NCBI RefSeq assembly: GCF_000337375.1
Contig: NZ_AOJG01000030.1
Location: 124,582-188,581 of the forward strand
DNA from: Halorubrum lipolyticum DSM 21995
GTDB lineage: Archaea; Halobacteriota; Halobacteria; Halobacteriales; Haloferacaceae
Direction: 5' to 3'
Length of the DNA stretch: 64,000 bases
The notes under the pieces were generated by a model. That model ran no database searches, was not told where the DNA came from, and was given only the letters and a program-made list of their open reading frames with translations. Each line of letters starts with the position of its first letter. The stretch's first letter is position 1. A program made the position numbers and the translations under genes. Shown here one piece after another: positions 19,727-30,505 of the stretch.

Positions 19727-20620
19727 TCACTTCTGTTGGATACTGAACGTCTCTAACAGCGGCTTTCGGAACACGATCATCAGGAGCAGCGGGGGTAGAA
19801 GCGTCAGCGTGGAGCCGGCCATCACGAGCGACCACGAGAGCTGCCCGCCCTGCACGTCGCCCTGTAACAGCTGGAGGCCGACCTGCGCGACCTGGTTCGC
19901 CTCGGAGTCGATGATGATCAGCGGCCAGAGGTACTGGTTCCACGCGTAGACGAACATGATGATCGAGACGCCGACGAGGACTCCCTTCGACATCGGCAAC
20001 AGCACGAACAGCATGAACTTCAGCGGGCCGACGCCGTCCAGCTTCGCTGTCTCGACGATAGATGTCGGGATCGACAGGAAGTGCTGACGGAGGATGAACA
20101 CCGTCGTCGCGCTCGCGAGGTACGGGACCGTGATCGCGAGGATCGTGTTGCTCCACCCGAGGTCGTTCATCAGCTGGAACAGCGGGATGAACCGGACGGG
20201 AACCGGCAACAGCAGCGTGAACAGGATAAACAGGAACACGAGGTCCTTGTACGGAACTCGGTAGTAGACGATCGCCATCGCCGCGAACACGGAAATGGCG
20301 AGTTTCCCGACGACGATCACGACCGACATCGCCAACGAGTTCCACATGAAGCGGCCGAACCGGTAGTCCACGAGCACTTCGCGGTAGTTCTCGACGGCGT
20401 AGCTCCCGGGGAGGAGGTCGCCGACGCCGGTGATGACCCCCGTCTGTTTCGTGCTGACGGCCAGCGCGACGGCGATCGGAAACACGACCGCCACGACGAG
20501 GATCAGGAGCTGGAAGTGGGTCCCGAGGTCGTCCTCGTGGATCCGCCGCGCCTCGTGGTCGCCTCTCAGCGCGTCGACCCGCCGTTTCGCGTATTGGAGT
20601 ACTTCGACCATCTTAGCCAC
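19727..20620 (-). CDS. ugpE: ABC transporter permease (UgpE type)
   Basis: 297 aa, six membrane segments, MalG/UgpE family. The coupling motif is ETAKLDGVGPLKFMLFVLLPMSKG. A charged N-terminal tail precedes the first segment. The start overlaps ugpA by 8 nt; a second Met three codons in would shorten the overlap. Confidence 0.88.
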   Translation of the reverse strand: MAKMVEVLQYAKRRVDALRGDHEARRIHEDDLGTHFQLLILVVAVVFPIAVALAVSTKQTGVITGVGDLLPGSYAVENYREVLVDYRFGRFMWNSLAMSVVIVVGKLAISVFAAMAIVYYRVPYKDLVFLFILFTLLLPVPVRFIPLFQLMNDLGWSNTILAITVPYLASATTVFILRQHFLSIPTSIVETAKLDGVGPLKFMLFVLLPMSKGVLVGVSIIMFVYAWNQYLWPLIIIDSEANQVAQVGLQLLQGDVQGGQLSWSLVMAGSTLTLLPPLLLMIVFRKPLLETFSIQQK

Positions 20621-21497
20621 CGTAATACGAGTATCTGTCCGTGATCCGGAACTGAACGAACATCAGCACGCCGACGACGACGAACAACACGACCGACTTC
20701 GCGGAGGCGACGCCGAAGTTGAAAAAGGAGAACCCCTCCTGGTACAGGTTGAATATCAGGATGTTCGTCGCGTTCGAGGGCCCGCCGCTCGTGAGGAGGT
20801 CGACGAACGCGAACGTGCCGAAGAAGGCGTAAATCGTGTTGATGACGACGAGGAAGAATATCGTCGGGGTCATGATCGGAACGTACACCGACACGAGCCG
20901 ACGCAGCCCGCCGACTCCGTCCAGTTCGGCGGTCTCCGTGAGCGTGTCGGGCACGTTGTTCATCGCCGCGATCATGAAGATCACGTTGTAGCCGATCTGT
21001 TTCCAGATGGCCGCCAACGCCACGACGACGAACGCCTGCGACCCGTTGTTGAACCAGTCGACCTCGACGCCGAGCGACTCGATGGGCCCCGTCAGCACGC
21101 CGAGCGTCGGGTGAGTGATAAACAGGAACACGAGCGCGCCGACCGCGGGCGGGAGCGCGTACGGCCAGATCACGGAGATCAGGTAGAGCCCCTGACCGGT
21201 GTCGACCTCGTGGATGAGGAAGGTCAGGTACAGCGATACGACGACGACGCCGACGACGACGACGGCCGCGAAGACGACCGAGATGACGATGCTCCGGTGG
21301 TACCCCGAGCTGGTCACCAGCCCGACGTAGTTCTCGAGCCCGACGAACACCTCGGCCCGTCCGAAGCTCGAGTCGAAGAAGCTGGTCCGAAACGCCAGCG
21401 CCGTCGGGTAGTAGAGGAACACCACCGAGACGAGGAGCGTCGGCAGCAACAGCAGCGCCGACTCGATCCGGCTGTCGAATATTTCGCGTGTGGACAT
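20613..21497 (-). CDS. ugpA: ABC transporter permease (UgpA type)
   Basis: 294 aa, six membrane segments, MalF/UgpA family. The coupling motif is ETAELDGVGGLRRLVSVYVPIM. Pairs with UgpE to form the channel. It lies 78 nt downstream of the binding-protein gene, a gap that may allow higher expression of the binding protein. Confidence 0.88.
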   Translation of the reverse strand: MSTREIFDSRIESALLLLPTLLVSVVFLYYPTALAFRTSFFDSSFGRAEVFVGLENYVGLVTSSGYHRSIVISVVFAAVVVVGVVVVSLYLTFLIHEVDTGQGLYLISVIWPYALPPAVGALVFLFITHPTLGVLTGPIESLGVEVDWFNNGSQAFVVVALAAIWKQIGYNVIFMIAAMNNVPDTLTETAELDGVGGLRRLVSVYVPIMTPTIFFLVVINTIYAFFGTFAFVDLLTSGGPSNATNILIFNLYQEGFSFFNFGVASAKSVVLFVVVGVLMFVQFRITDRYSYYGG

Positions 21498-21575
21498 GCG
21501 TGTGGAATTACGTTGCGTGGGTTGGGTGGGCGTGAGTTCGAATCGGTTGGAACGGGCGTGCGTCGGTCGGCGTCG

Positions 21576-22931
21576 TCAGTTGTAGTAGCCGTCCAGCACG
21601 TCTTCGACCTCCGTTTTGAGCGCTTCAATCTCGGCGTCCATGTCGTCGGCGTTCAGGATGTCGACGGACTTGTCCTGTATCACCGTCTGGACGTTCCGCG
21701 CCGGGCCAAGGAGCGCGCGCTTCGTCGCCGGGTCGCTCGCGTCGCCGCTCTGGAGCTGATCGAGGGCGACGCCGTACATCGGGTTCTCTTCGAACCAACC
21801 CTCCTCGCGAAGCGAGTCGACCGACGGCTGCGTGATCGGGTAGTACCCCGATCCCTTGTGCCACTGCGTCTGGACCTCGGGTTCGGACATGTACTGCAAG
21901 AGCTGACCGATGTCCTCGTACCGCGACTCGGGGAGTCCGCCCGGCACGTAAAACGAGGCGCCGCCGATCACGGGGCCGACGCGCGTGTCGCTGATGCTCG
22001 GATACGGGGCGGCGCCGACCTCGAACCCTTCCGAGTCGGCGATGAGGCCGGCCACAGACGCGGTGCTCGTCAGGAGCATCGCCGACTCCTGTTCGGTGAA
22101 GAGCGACGTGGCCTCGCCCCACGCCTCGATCCCCGGATTCGTATAGAGGTCGTCTTCGGCCATCCCCTTCCACCACTCGAACATGTCGTAGGCCGCGTCG
22201 GGCGTTCGGAACTCCGAGGGCTCGCCGGCGTGACCGTTCTCGGCGTCCGTCATCAGTTCGCCCTCGAACCCGTACCACGTCTCGACGAACCACACGTGGT
22301 TCGGCCAGGTGATCCCGAACTGCGTCACGTCTTGGTCGACGAGCTGCTCCGACGCGCTCCGGACCTCGGCCAGCGTCTGCGGCGGGTCGTCGGGGTCGAG
22401 CCCGGCCTCTTCGAAGGCGTCCCGGTTGATGTACATGATCGCGTTGGAGTTGTTGAACGGGAGCGAGGCGAGCTCGCCGTCGACGGTGAAAAACTCGGCG
22501 ACGTTGTCGAGGAAGACGCCCGAATCGAAGTCGTCGGGGAGGACCTCTTCCACGGGGCGGACTTGGTCCGTGTCGAGCACCTGCTGTGCGAACAGGCTGT
22601 CGACTTGGAGCATGTCCGAGACGTTCCCGGAGTCGAACGCGGACAGGGTGTTCGTCAGGACGTTCTCGTAGCTGTCCTGAAACTCCATGTTGACCGCTTG
22701 CCCCGCCTCTTCTTCGAAGTCGGACCCGATCTGGTCGAGCGTCTCCCCGTTCGTTCCGCCCATGGCGTGCCAGACGGTGAGTTCCTCGGCGATCGGAGAG
22801 AACTCCGTTTCGCCGCCGCTACCGCCTCCGAGACAACCCGCGAGACCGGTCGCCGCGGCGAGCGCGGCGCCGGTGGTCGCGAGGGTGTTCCGCCGTGAGA
22901 TGCCGTTCGAACGCCCGCGAGTTGGTGGCAT
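21576..22931 (-). CDS. ugpB: ABC transporter substrate-binding lipoprotein (UgpB type)
   Basis: 451 aa from ATG 22931. Tat signal (SRRNTLATTGAALAAATG) with lipobox LAGC, then a Gly/Ser linker. The solute-binding domain starts ELTVWHAMGGTNGETLDQI, a hallmark of UgpB-like family 1 binding proteins (the WHAMGG block occurs in glycerol-3-phosphate binders). The upstream phosphodiesterase supports glycerol phosphates or glycerophosphodiesters as ligand, but sugars cannot be excluded. Confidence 0.88.
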   Translation of the reverse strand: MPPTRGRSNGISRRNTLATTGAALAAATGLAGCLGGGSGGETEFSPIAEELTVWHAMGGTNGETLDQIGSDFEEEAGQAVNMEFQDSYENVLTNTLSAFDSGNVSDMLQVDSLFAQQVLDTDQVRPVEEVLPDDFDSGVFLDNVAEFFTVDGELASLPFNNSNAIMYINRDAFEEAGLDPDDPPQTLAEVRSASEQLVDQDVTQFGITWPNHVWFVETWYGFEGELMTDAENGHAGEPSEFRTPDAAYDMFEWWKGMAEDDLYTNPGIEAWGEATSLFTEQESAMLLTSTASVAGLIADSEGFEVGAAPYPSISDTRVGPVIGGASFYVPGGLPESRYEDIGQLLQYMSEPEVQTQWHKGSGYYPITQPSVDSLREEGWFEENPMYGVALDQLQSGDASDPATKRALLGPARNVQTVIQDKSVDILNADDMDAEIEALKTEVEDVLDGYYN

Positions 22932-22955
22932 ACACGCCGACCATTTCGAACGAAG

Positions 22956-22965
22956 TGTATAACCG
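22956..22965 (-). promoter_or_regulatory. TATA box of ugpB
   Basis: On the minus strand GGTTATACAC is centred about 29 nt before the ugpB ATG, consistent with a leaderless promoter that starts the transporter separately from the phosphodiesterase gene. Confidence 0.5.
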
Positions 22966-23066
22966 CTGCTAATAGTTCTCTCGAGCGGTACGGTGCGCGC
23001 CATGTGTACCTATTCCAGTCAATAGGGCTACATACCGGCGCGTATCGCTCCGAAACCGACCGACGC

Positions 23067-24164
23067 TCACTCCGACAGCAGCGTCGAGTAGTCGGCAATG
23101 AGCCCGTCGACGCCGGCGTCGACGAGGCGCTCCGCCTGATACCACGTCTCGACCGTCCAGACGTTGACCGCGCGGCCGTCCGCCCGAGCGGCTTCGACGA
23201 TATCGGTGCCGCCGAACCGCGAGTCGTCGAAGAAGGGCGTCCGGCGGATCATCTCCGCGGGCGGATGCACCGCCGCGGCGTCGTACCGCTCGGCGATCGC
23301 GAGCCCGTCCTCGACCGAGTCCCACAGGATCGGCGCGACCGGGTACGTCGACCGCTCGGCCGCGACCGCGACCGCCGCCTCGTAGAACGACGAGAGGAGG
23401 ACCTCGTGATCGGTCGCGTCCAACGCCGCGAGAACGCGGTCGACGAAGGGGCCCCAGACCGATTTCCGCGCTTCGAGGTCGCCCTCGGAGAGCTTCTCCC
23501 CGAACCGGAGCGACCCGTCGCCCGGGTTCTTCAGCTCGACGTTGACGCCGACGTCCGTCGGGATCGCGTCGAGCATCTCGTCGAGCCGGGGCACCGTCTC
23601 CCCGCTTCCGAGCACCGCCGCGCTCGTGACCGTCTCCGTGTCAGTCTCCCACACGACGCCGTCGGCGTCAGTGACCCCCGGCTCGTCCCCGTCGCGTCCG
23701 GCGAGCTCGTCGTCGTGGAACACCACGACGTCGCCGTCGCCGGTGGCGACGACGTCGAACTCGACGAGATCGGCGCGGCCGCCGGGGCCGTCCTCGCGCG
23801 TGGCCGCCCGCGCGGCCGCCAGCGTGTTCTCGGGGTTCTCCCCGGCGAACCCCCGATGCGCGATACGCGTCGGATCGTCCGTCGGCGACGGGGGCGAGTC
23901 GCCGGTCGCCGTTCGGGCGCCACCGTCGGTCCCGCCGTCGGTCAGTCGACGAGAGCCGCCCGCGACGGCGAGTCCGCCGAACCCCGCCGCGCCCGCGGTC
24001 CCGATTAAGACGGTTCGACGGCGGTGAGAACCGGCGTCCGCGCGGGCGTCGCCCTCGGCGCTCGTCACGTCGGTCCCGGCGTCGACGGCCCCCTCGATCT
24101 CCCCGAAGCCGGACCGAGACGAGCCCTCACACGCCGGACACGCGAACCGATCGAAGCGAACCAT
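23067..24164 (-). CDS. Glycerophosphodiester phosphodiesterase
   Basis: 365 aa. GDPD TIM barrel: IAHRGFAGENPENTLAA (catalytic His), DLVEFDV, VVVFHDDEL, and a C-terminal NVWTVET block. Hydrolyses glycerophosphodiesters to glycerol-3-phosphate plus alcohol. The N-terminus is odd: a CPAC pair (9-12), then ~35 residues, then a Tat-like RRRTVLIGTAGAAGFGG. A GTG at 24068 would give a cleaner Tat start, but a TTAATTA box about 24 nt before ATG 24164 favours the longer form. Product likely works outside the cell and feeds the adjacent UgpBAEC importer. Confidence 0.87.
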   Translation of the reverse strand: MVRFDRFACPACEGSSRSGFGEIEGAVDAGTDVTSAEGDARADAGSHRRRTVLIGTAGAAGFGGLAVAGGSRRLTDGGTDGGARTATGDSPPSPTDDPTRIAHRGFAGENPENTLAAARAATREDGPGGRADLVEFDVVATGDGDVVVFHDDELAGRDGDEPGVTDADGVVWETDTETVTSAAVLGSGETVPRLDEMLDAIPTDVGVNVELKNPGDGSLRFGEKLSEGDLEARKSVWGPFVDRVLAALDATDHEVLLSSFYEAAVAVAAERSTYPVAPILWDSVEDGLAIAERYDAAAVHPPAEMIRRTPFFDDSRFGGTDIVEAARADGRAVNVWTVETWYQAERLVDAGVDGLIADYSTLLSE

Positions 24165-24262
24165 GGGCCGATGACGGGATCGTAGTAATTAACGGCTGCT
24201 ATGAGCGGTATTGAGCGATACGTAGCCGGCGAACGAGCGCTGTGCGGGCCCTCGGTGGGCCC

Positions 24263-26056
<1,794 letters not shown>

Positions 26057-26238
26057 CAGTGATCGCCCCGAAAAGGTCGGTTACCTACCGTTCGGCCCGG
26101 ACGTCAGTTAAGCCTTTCAAAACGCGTCCGTCCGGATCGCGGCGGGAGTCGCGGGAGGAACGGTCCGAGAACGGCCGCGTCCGTCGCCCGTCCGACGCCC
26201 CCGTGGAGTTTAAGACCGTTGGCCGGGACCGTGGGAAC

Positions 26239-26484
26239 ATGGTCGATATCCTCGCGGAGAACCTCTCCGGGAAGGCGGTGATGAGCGCGGACGGGACGGA
26301 ACTCGGGGACCTGTACAACATCACGATGGACCTCAAGTCGGGGGAGCTCTCCGACCTGCTCGTGAGCCCCCACGAGCACCTCAGCCCGGAGCGCTCCGGC
26401 TTCGACGTCGACGAGATGGGCCGACTCAAGGTGCCGGTCGGGAACGTGCAGGCGGTGAAAGACTACATCGTCGTCGCCCGCTGA
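26239..26484 (+). CDS. PRC-barrel domain protein
   Basis: 81 aa, single PRC-barrel: starts MVDILAENLSGKAVMSADG, with GDLYNITMD and a final VPVGNVQAVKDYIVV. PRC-barrels in archaea occur in RNA-processing and ribosome-associated proteins and some are now linked to cell division; the role here is unknown. Its stop overlaps the nob1 start (TGATG), so the two are co-translated, which points to an RNA-maturation link. Confidence 0.88.
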   Translation: MVDILAENLSGKAVMSADGTELGDLYNITMDLKSGELSDLLVSPHEHLSPERSGFDVDEMGRLKVPVGNVQAVKDYIVVAR

Positions 26485-26942
26485 TGGAAGTCCTCGACAC
26501 CTCGGCGTTCATCCACGAGTACACCACCGACGACGACGTGGTCTCGGTGCCCGAAGTGCACGAAGAGCTCACCGGCGAGGGCGCGCTTCGCTTCGACGCG
26601 ATGGAGGGGTCCGGCATGTCGATTCACGTCCCGGCCCCGGAGGTCCTCGACAACGTGCGGCGCGCGGCGCGCGGCTCCGGCGACGCCGCGGAGCTGTCCG
26701 ACACCGACACCCGGCTGATCGCGACCGCGCTGGAACTGAGCGCGACGCTGGTCACCGACGACTACGCGATGCAGAACGTCGCCGAGCGGCTCGATCTCAC
26801 CGTCGAACCGATCGCCAGAGACGGGATCACCGAGGAGCGCGAGTGGCGGTTCCAATGCGTCGGCTGCAACCGCACCTTCGACGAGAACAGGGAGCGGTGT
26901 CCGGTCTGCGGGAGCGACCTGACGCGGAAGAATCCGGCGTAG
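26484..26942 (+). CDS. nob1: rRNA maturation endonuclease Nob1
   Basis: 152 aa. N-terminal PIN nuclease domain (MEVLDTSAFIHEY with catalytic D5; later LSDTDTRLIATALE and LVTDDYAMQNVA with conserved acids) followed by a zinc ribbon (CVGC...CPVC). Nob1 cuts the 3' end of 16S rRNA precursor at site D. Overlaps the PRC-barrel gene; opposite aIF5B. Confidence 0.95.
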   Translation: MEVLDTSAFIHEYTTDDDVVSVPEVHEELTGEGALRFDAMEGSGMSIHVPAPEVLDNVRRAARGSGDAAELSDTDTRLIATALELSATLVTDDYAMQNVAERLDLTVEPIARDGITEEREWRFQCVGCNRTFDENRERCPVCGSDLTRKNPA

Positions 26943-26975
26943 CGCGGGCGAACGGCTGTTATTGAGTCCCGTTGG

Positions 26976-27989
26976 CTAGTCCGCCGACTCCGGTTCCGCG
27001 TCGCGGTCGCCGGGCGAACTCGCGGACGCGTCCCCGGCGCCCCCGGCGGCGGGATCGTCTTCGGCCTCCGTCCGGCGTTGCGCGTCCCCGGGGAGCGCGG
27101 CCCCGAGCGCGTCGGCGTCGAGCGGGAGCCGGTCGCGGAGCCGCCTCGCGACCGCGTGCGCCTCGGCGATCTCGACCTCGGCGACCGCCCGGACGAGCGC
27201 GACCGCGCGCTCCGCCCGGGCCCGCCGCCACGACTCCTCGCGCGACTGGTACGTGCGAATGGCGCGGAGGAACTCCACCTCGGAGAACTCCGGCCAGTAC
27301 GGCGCACAGAAGTAGACGGCCGCCTCGTTGCCGTTGGCGTGCCACGGCAGGAAGTTCGAGGTGCGCTCGTCGCCCCCGGTCCGCACGATGAGGTCGACGT
27401 CGCGGACCGGCCGGTCGTACAGCCGGTCCTCGACGGTCTCGACGTCGACGTCCGACGGGTCGAGGTCGCCGGCGTCGACGTCGCGCGCGATCGCCGTCGC
27501 CGCGTCGAGCAGTTCCGTCCGGCCGCCGTACGCCAGCGCGACGTTCAGCGTGAACCGGTCGTTGTCCGCGGTGCGGCGCTCCGCGTACGCCACCGCGTCG
27601 CGAACGCGCTCCGGGAGGCGGTCGACGTCGCCGATGGCGCGGACGCGGACCCCCTGCTCGTGAACGCGGTCGGCGTCGGCGAAGTCGCGGAGCTTGTCCT
27701 CCAACAGGTCGAAAAGCGGCACCAACTCGTCGTCCGGGCGCTCGAAGTTCTCGGTCGAGAAGGCGTACAGGGTCAGCTCCGCGACGCCCAGATCCGCGCA
27801 CCAGTCGAGCACGCGCTCGGTGGTGGCGGCGCCGGCGCGGTGACCGTCGGGCGCGTCGTCGCCGCGCTCGCGGGCGTACCGCCGGTTCCCGTCCTGGATG
27901 ATCGCGACGTGGGTCGGTACGTCCTCGATCTCCCGACGGAGGTGCCGGAGGTACGCGCGCTGGGTGAGGTCGCGGAGGCGGTCCAACAT
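26976..27989 (-). CDS. uppS: Cis-prenyl (undecaprenyl-type) diphosphate synthase
   Basis: 337 aa from ATG 27989 (MLDRLRDLTQRAYL); a TTG three codons upstream is less likely. Family signatures: VAIIQDGNRRYARERG (catalytic Asp-Gly-Asn-Arg), ELTLYAFSTENFERP, and DVDLIVRTGGDERTSNFLPW. Makes long-chain cis-polyprenyl diphosphates that become dolichyl carriers for glycosylation. The ~75-residue C-terminal acidic tail goes beyond the usual length. Confidence 0.93.
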   Translation of the reverse strand: MLDRLRDLTQRAYLRHLRREIEDVPTHVAIIQDGNRRYARERGDDAPDGHRAGAATTERVLDWCADLGVAELTLYAFSTENFERPDDELVPLFDLLEDKLRDFADADRVHEQGVRVRAIGDVDRLPERVRDAVAYAERRTADNDRFTLNVALAYGGRTELLDAATAIARDVDAGDLDPSDVDVETVEDRLYDRPVRDVDLIVRTGGDERTSNFLPWHANGNEAAVYFCAPYWPEFSEVEFLRAIRTYQSREESWRRARAERAVALVRAVAEVEIAEAHAVARRLRDRLPLDADALGAALPGDAQRRTEAEDDPAAGGAGDASASSPGDRDAEPESAD

Positions 27990-28053
27990 ATGGGTCAACT
28001 GACTCGACCGAGCGGTATGTACTTTTATGCTCTGAGGGGACGAGTCGCCGCCG

Positions 28054-28422
28054 ATGGACGCCGCCTACGTCTTCCGCGTGGAGTTCCGCCTCGACCCCGA
28101 GGACGCCGCCGTCGACCCGGAGCGGTTCGAGACGGCGATGGAGCTCCCCGCGAACGAACCCGACACCGACGGCTGGCTCTTCTTCCGCGACCGCCTCTGG
28201 CGCGGCGAGATCGGGGACGGGGCGCCGTTCCGGCGGCTCGCGAGCGAGCGGCTCGGCGCCGAGGTCGTCGCCGCCGACTTCCGCGAGCTCCGGACCGACC
28301 GGGAGTATCTCGACGCGCTGCGGTCGGCGATCGCCGCCGATCTCGACCGGTTCAACGCCGAGTCGGTCGACGAGGTGGTACGGAAGTACCTCGGGTCGTC
28401 GATCCACGTCCGGGCGGAGTGA
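28054..28422 (+). CDS. LWR-salt protein
   Basis: 122 aa, soluble, acidic. Contains GWLFFRDRLWRGEIGD, the LWR motif after which this haloarchaea-restricted family is named; function unknown. Divergent from uppS with a short shared promoter region. Ends 77 nt before the HAD gene. Confidence 0.88.
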   Translation: MDAAYVFRVEFRLDPEDAAVDPERFETAMELPANEPDTDGWLFFRDRLWRGEIGDGAPFRRLASERLGAEVVAADFRELRTDREYLDALRSAIAADLDRFNAESVDEVVRKYLGSSIHVRAE

Positions 28423-28499
28423 GAGCGGCCGCGACTCGCCCCGGACCGGACGCCCGTCCCCACAACGCACTTATCGATCGACCGCCTACGGGCTGCCCC

Positions 28500-29153
28500 A
28501 TGGCCGTCGCCGACTACGACTTCCACCTGTTCGACCTCGACGGGACGCTCGTCGACGCGGAGTGGTCGTACACCCGGGGCGTCTTCGACCGCGTCGGCGA
28601 CCGGCTCGGCCGCCCCTTCTCCGACCGGGAGGCGTACGTCCTCTGGCACGGGCTCGGGGGCGCCCGCGGCGGCACCCTCCGCGAGCTCGGGGTCGACCCC
28701 GACGCGTTCTGGCCGGCGTTCCACGCCGAGGAGGACCCGCTGGCCCGCGCGGAGGCGACGTACCTCCACGACGACGCCGCTCGGCTGCTCGACCGCGTCG
28801 GCGACGCCGGCGGGCCGACCGGGCTCGTCACCCACTGCCAGCGGTTCCTCGCCGAGCCCGTGCTCGACCGGCTCGACCTCGGCGACCGGTTCGACGCCGT
28901 CGTCTGCTGTACCGACGAGACGGGCTGGAAGCCCGACCCGGACCCCATCGAGCTGGCGATGGCGGAGCTCGGCGTCGACCCCCGGGCCGACCGCGGCTAC
29001 TACGCCGGCGACGGCGAGAGCGACGTGAGCGCCGCGTGGAACGCGGGCCTCGACGCGGTCCACGTCGAACGCGTGGGCCACGAGGACCGCGGGCGGTGCG
29101 TCCTCGGCGACCGCCGCGTCAGCCGCCTCGACGAACTGGTCGAACCGACGTGA
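28500..29153 (+). CDS. HAD-superfamily phosphatase
   Basis: 217 aa from ATG 28500. Motif I DFHLFDLDGTLVDAE, motif II TGLVTH, motif III lysine in TGWKPDPDP, motif IV YYAGDGESD. Overall like phosphoglycolate phosphatase/beta-phosphoglucomutase type HADs with a helical cap. Substrate unknown. Confidence 0.9.
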   Translation: MAVADYDFHLFDLDGTLVDAEWSYTRGVFDRVGDRLGRPFSDREAYVLWHGLGGARGGTLRELGVDPDAFWPAFHAEEDPLARAEATYLHDDAARLLDRVGDAGGPTGLVTHCQRFLAEPVLDRLDLGDRFDAVVCCTDETGWKPDPDPIELAMAELGVDPRADRGYYAGDGESDVSAAWNAGLDAVHVERVGHEDRGRCVLGDRRVSRLDELVEPT

Positions 29154-29206
29154 GGGCACGCGGTCGCGGTCGACCGAAATCGGCCGAAACCGATCGGTCG
29201 CGAGCG

Positions 29207-29341
29207 CTACGAGCCCGCGGCCCCTCGGATCCGCTCTTTGCCGCACTTCGCACAGCACTCCACGACCTCGTCGGGGTTGACCACGACCGCCCGTCGCTCG
29301 TACCGGTGTCGACAGACCAAGCGTTCGATCGTCGCGTGCAT
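29207..29341 (-). CDS. Possible small zinc-finger protein
   Basis: 44 aa from ATG 29341 (an in-frame reading continues to 29398). Contains one Cys-x-His pair (LVCRHRYERRA) and a CCAKCG knuckle near the C-terminus, giving a possible Cys/His zinc site as in the many haloarchaeal one-domain zinc mini-proteins. An AT-rich stretch upstream (29390-29430) could carry its promoter. Too short for certainty. Confidence 0.45.
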   Translation of the reverse strand: MHATIERLVCRHRYERRAVVVNPDEVVECCAKCGKERIRGAAGS

Positions 29342-29502
29342 ATCGAAACGGCCCGCGACCGCGAGCAAAGAATGTTCCGTAGACACGCGTTTATACACAT
29401 AATATACATCGATCGGTTTGTTATCCTCTCATAAACTGTCTGTGCGGCGGGAAATGGGGACAGATCAACGTTGATTGTGCATTTACGAACCGATCGAGCG
29501 TT

Positions 29503-29566
29503 CCGTCGCCTCCGTCGTCCGTCGCCTCCGTCGTCCGTCGCCTCCGTCGTCCGTCGCCTCCGCCGC
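29503..29566. repeat. Four 16-bp tandem repeats
   Basis: CCGTCGCCTCCGTCGT is repeated three times exactly and once with changes. The unit is not a multiple of three, so it is probably non-coding and argues that the winged-helix gene starts downstream at 29610. It lies in the 268-nt gap between the small zinc-finger ORF and that gene, which otherwise shows only an AT-rich promoter-like stretch at 29390-29430. Confidence 0.85.
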
Positions 29567-29609
29567 CCGGGACCGAAACCGTCGTGAGGCGTCGGGCGGA
29601 ACCGGACGT

Positions 29610-29942
29610 ATGACGAAGTGGCTCCACAGCGGCCGCCGCCGCGACCTGTGCGCGCTGCTGTACGACGCCGGCGAGCTGCGGGCCCAGCCGCTGAAGAGCC
29701 GGCTCGAATCGCACTACGACGAGCGGATCGATCCGGGGTCGTTCTACGCCACGCTGCGGTCGCTCGTGGAGTCGGGGTTCCTCGACCGCCGCACCGAGGG
29801 GATCGCCGACGTGTACGCGCTCACCGACGCCGGCGAGCGCGCCCTCCTCGACCACTACGCGTGGCTCTCGGAACGGATCGACGGCGGACCGTCCGACCGC
29901 CCCCCGGCAGCCGGCGACGACGGCCCGAACCTCAAGGATTAA
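29610..29942 (+). CDS. PadR-like winged-helix regulator
   Basis: 110 aa from ATG 29610. Winged helix with RRDLCALLYDAGELRAQPLKSRLES, GSFYATLRSLVESGFLDRR and VYALTDAGERALL, matching PadR-type transcription factors. Longer upstream reading passes through the tandem repeats and is rejected. Followed 25 nt later by nikR. Confidence 0.85.
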   Translation: MTKWLHSGRRRDLCALLYDAGELRAQPLKSRLESHYDERIDPGSFYATLRSLVESGFLDRRTEGIADVYALTDAGERALLDHYAWLSERIDGGPSDRPPAAGDDGPNLKD

Positions 29943-29967
29943 CAAGATCGACGCGTTCGGTTAATAT

Positions 29968-30483
29968 ATGACGGTCGTCAGCGTCTCGATGCCGGAGGAG
30001 CTGTTAGAGCGGATCGACGGATTCGCCGACGAACACGGCTACACCGGGCGGAGCGAGGTCGTCCGCGAGGCGTCTCGGAACCTCCTCGGCGAGTTCGAGG
30101 ACGCGAAGCTGGAGGAGCGGGACCTGATGGCGGTGGTCACCGTGCTCTTCGACTACGAGACAACGAGCGTCGAGGAGCGGATGATGCGGCTCCGCCACGA
30201 ACACGAGGGACTCGTCGCCTCCAACTTCCACAGCCACGTCGGCTCGCGGTACTGCATGGAGCTGTTCGTGCTCGAAGGGCGGTTGGAGGAGATATCGGCG
30301 TTCGTCGGGAAGATCCGCGCCACGAAGGACACGCTCACGGTCGACTACAGCGTGACGCCGGTCGACGAGTTCGGCGCCGACAGCGACCTCGCGGGGGCGA
30401 ACGGGGACGGGGAGGGGGACCACGGGGGCCACGGGGACCACGCGGGCGGCCACGGAGACCACACGGGCGGCCACGACGACTGA
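29968..30483 (+). CDS. nikR: NikR-type nickel-responsive regulator with His-rich tail
   Basis: 171 aa. N-terminal ribbon-helix-helix ([31 protein letters not shown]) and a C-terminal ACT-like metal domain. The nickel site of E. coli NikR (His-x10-His-x-His-x5-Cys) is intact here as H77, H88, H90 and C96. After the fold comes an extra ~30-residue tail of Gly/Asp with seven histidines ([14 protein letters not shown] pattern), not part of classical NikR and a plausible extra metal buffer. No nickel transporter is adjacent. Confidence 0.93.
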   Translation: MTVVSVSMPEELLERIDGFADEHGYTGRSEVVREASRNLLGEFEDAKLEERDLMAVVTVLFDYETTSVEERMMRLRHEHEGLVASNFHSHVGSRYCMELFVLEGRLEEISAFVGKIRATKDTLTVDYSVTPVDEFGADSDLAGANGDGEGDHGGHGDHAGGHGDHTGGHDD

Positions 30484-30505
30484 GGGGAGTGTCGCCGGCG
30501 CTCGT

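Noticed and set aside
29503..29566. CRISPR-like tandem array
   Set aside because: Units are contiguous with no spacers and no cas genes nearby.
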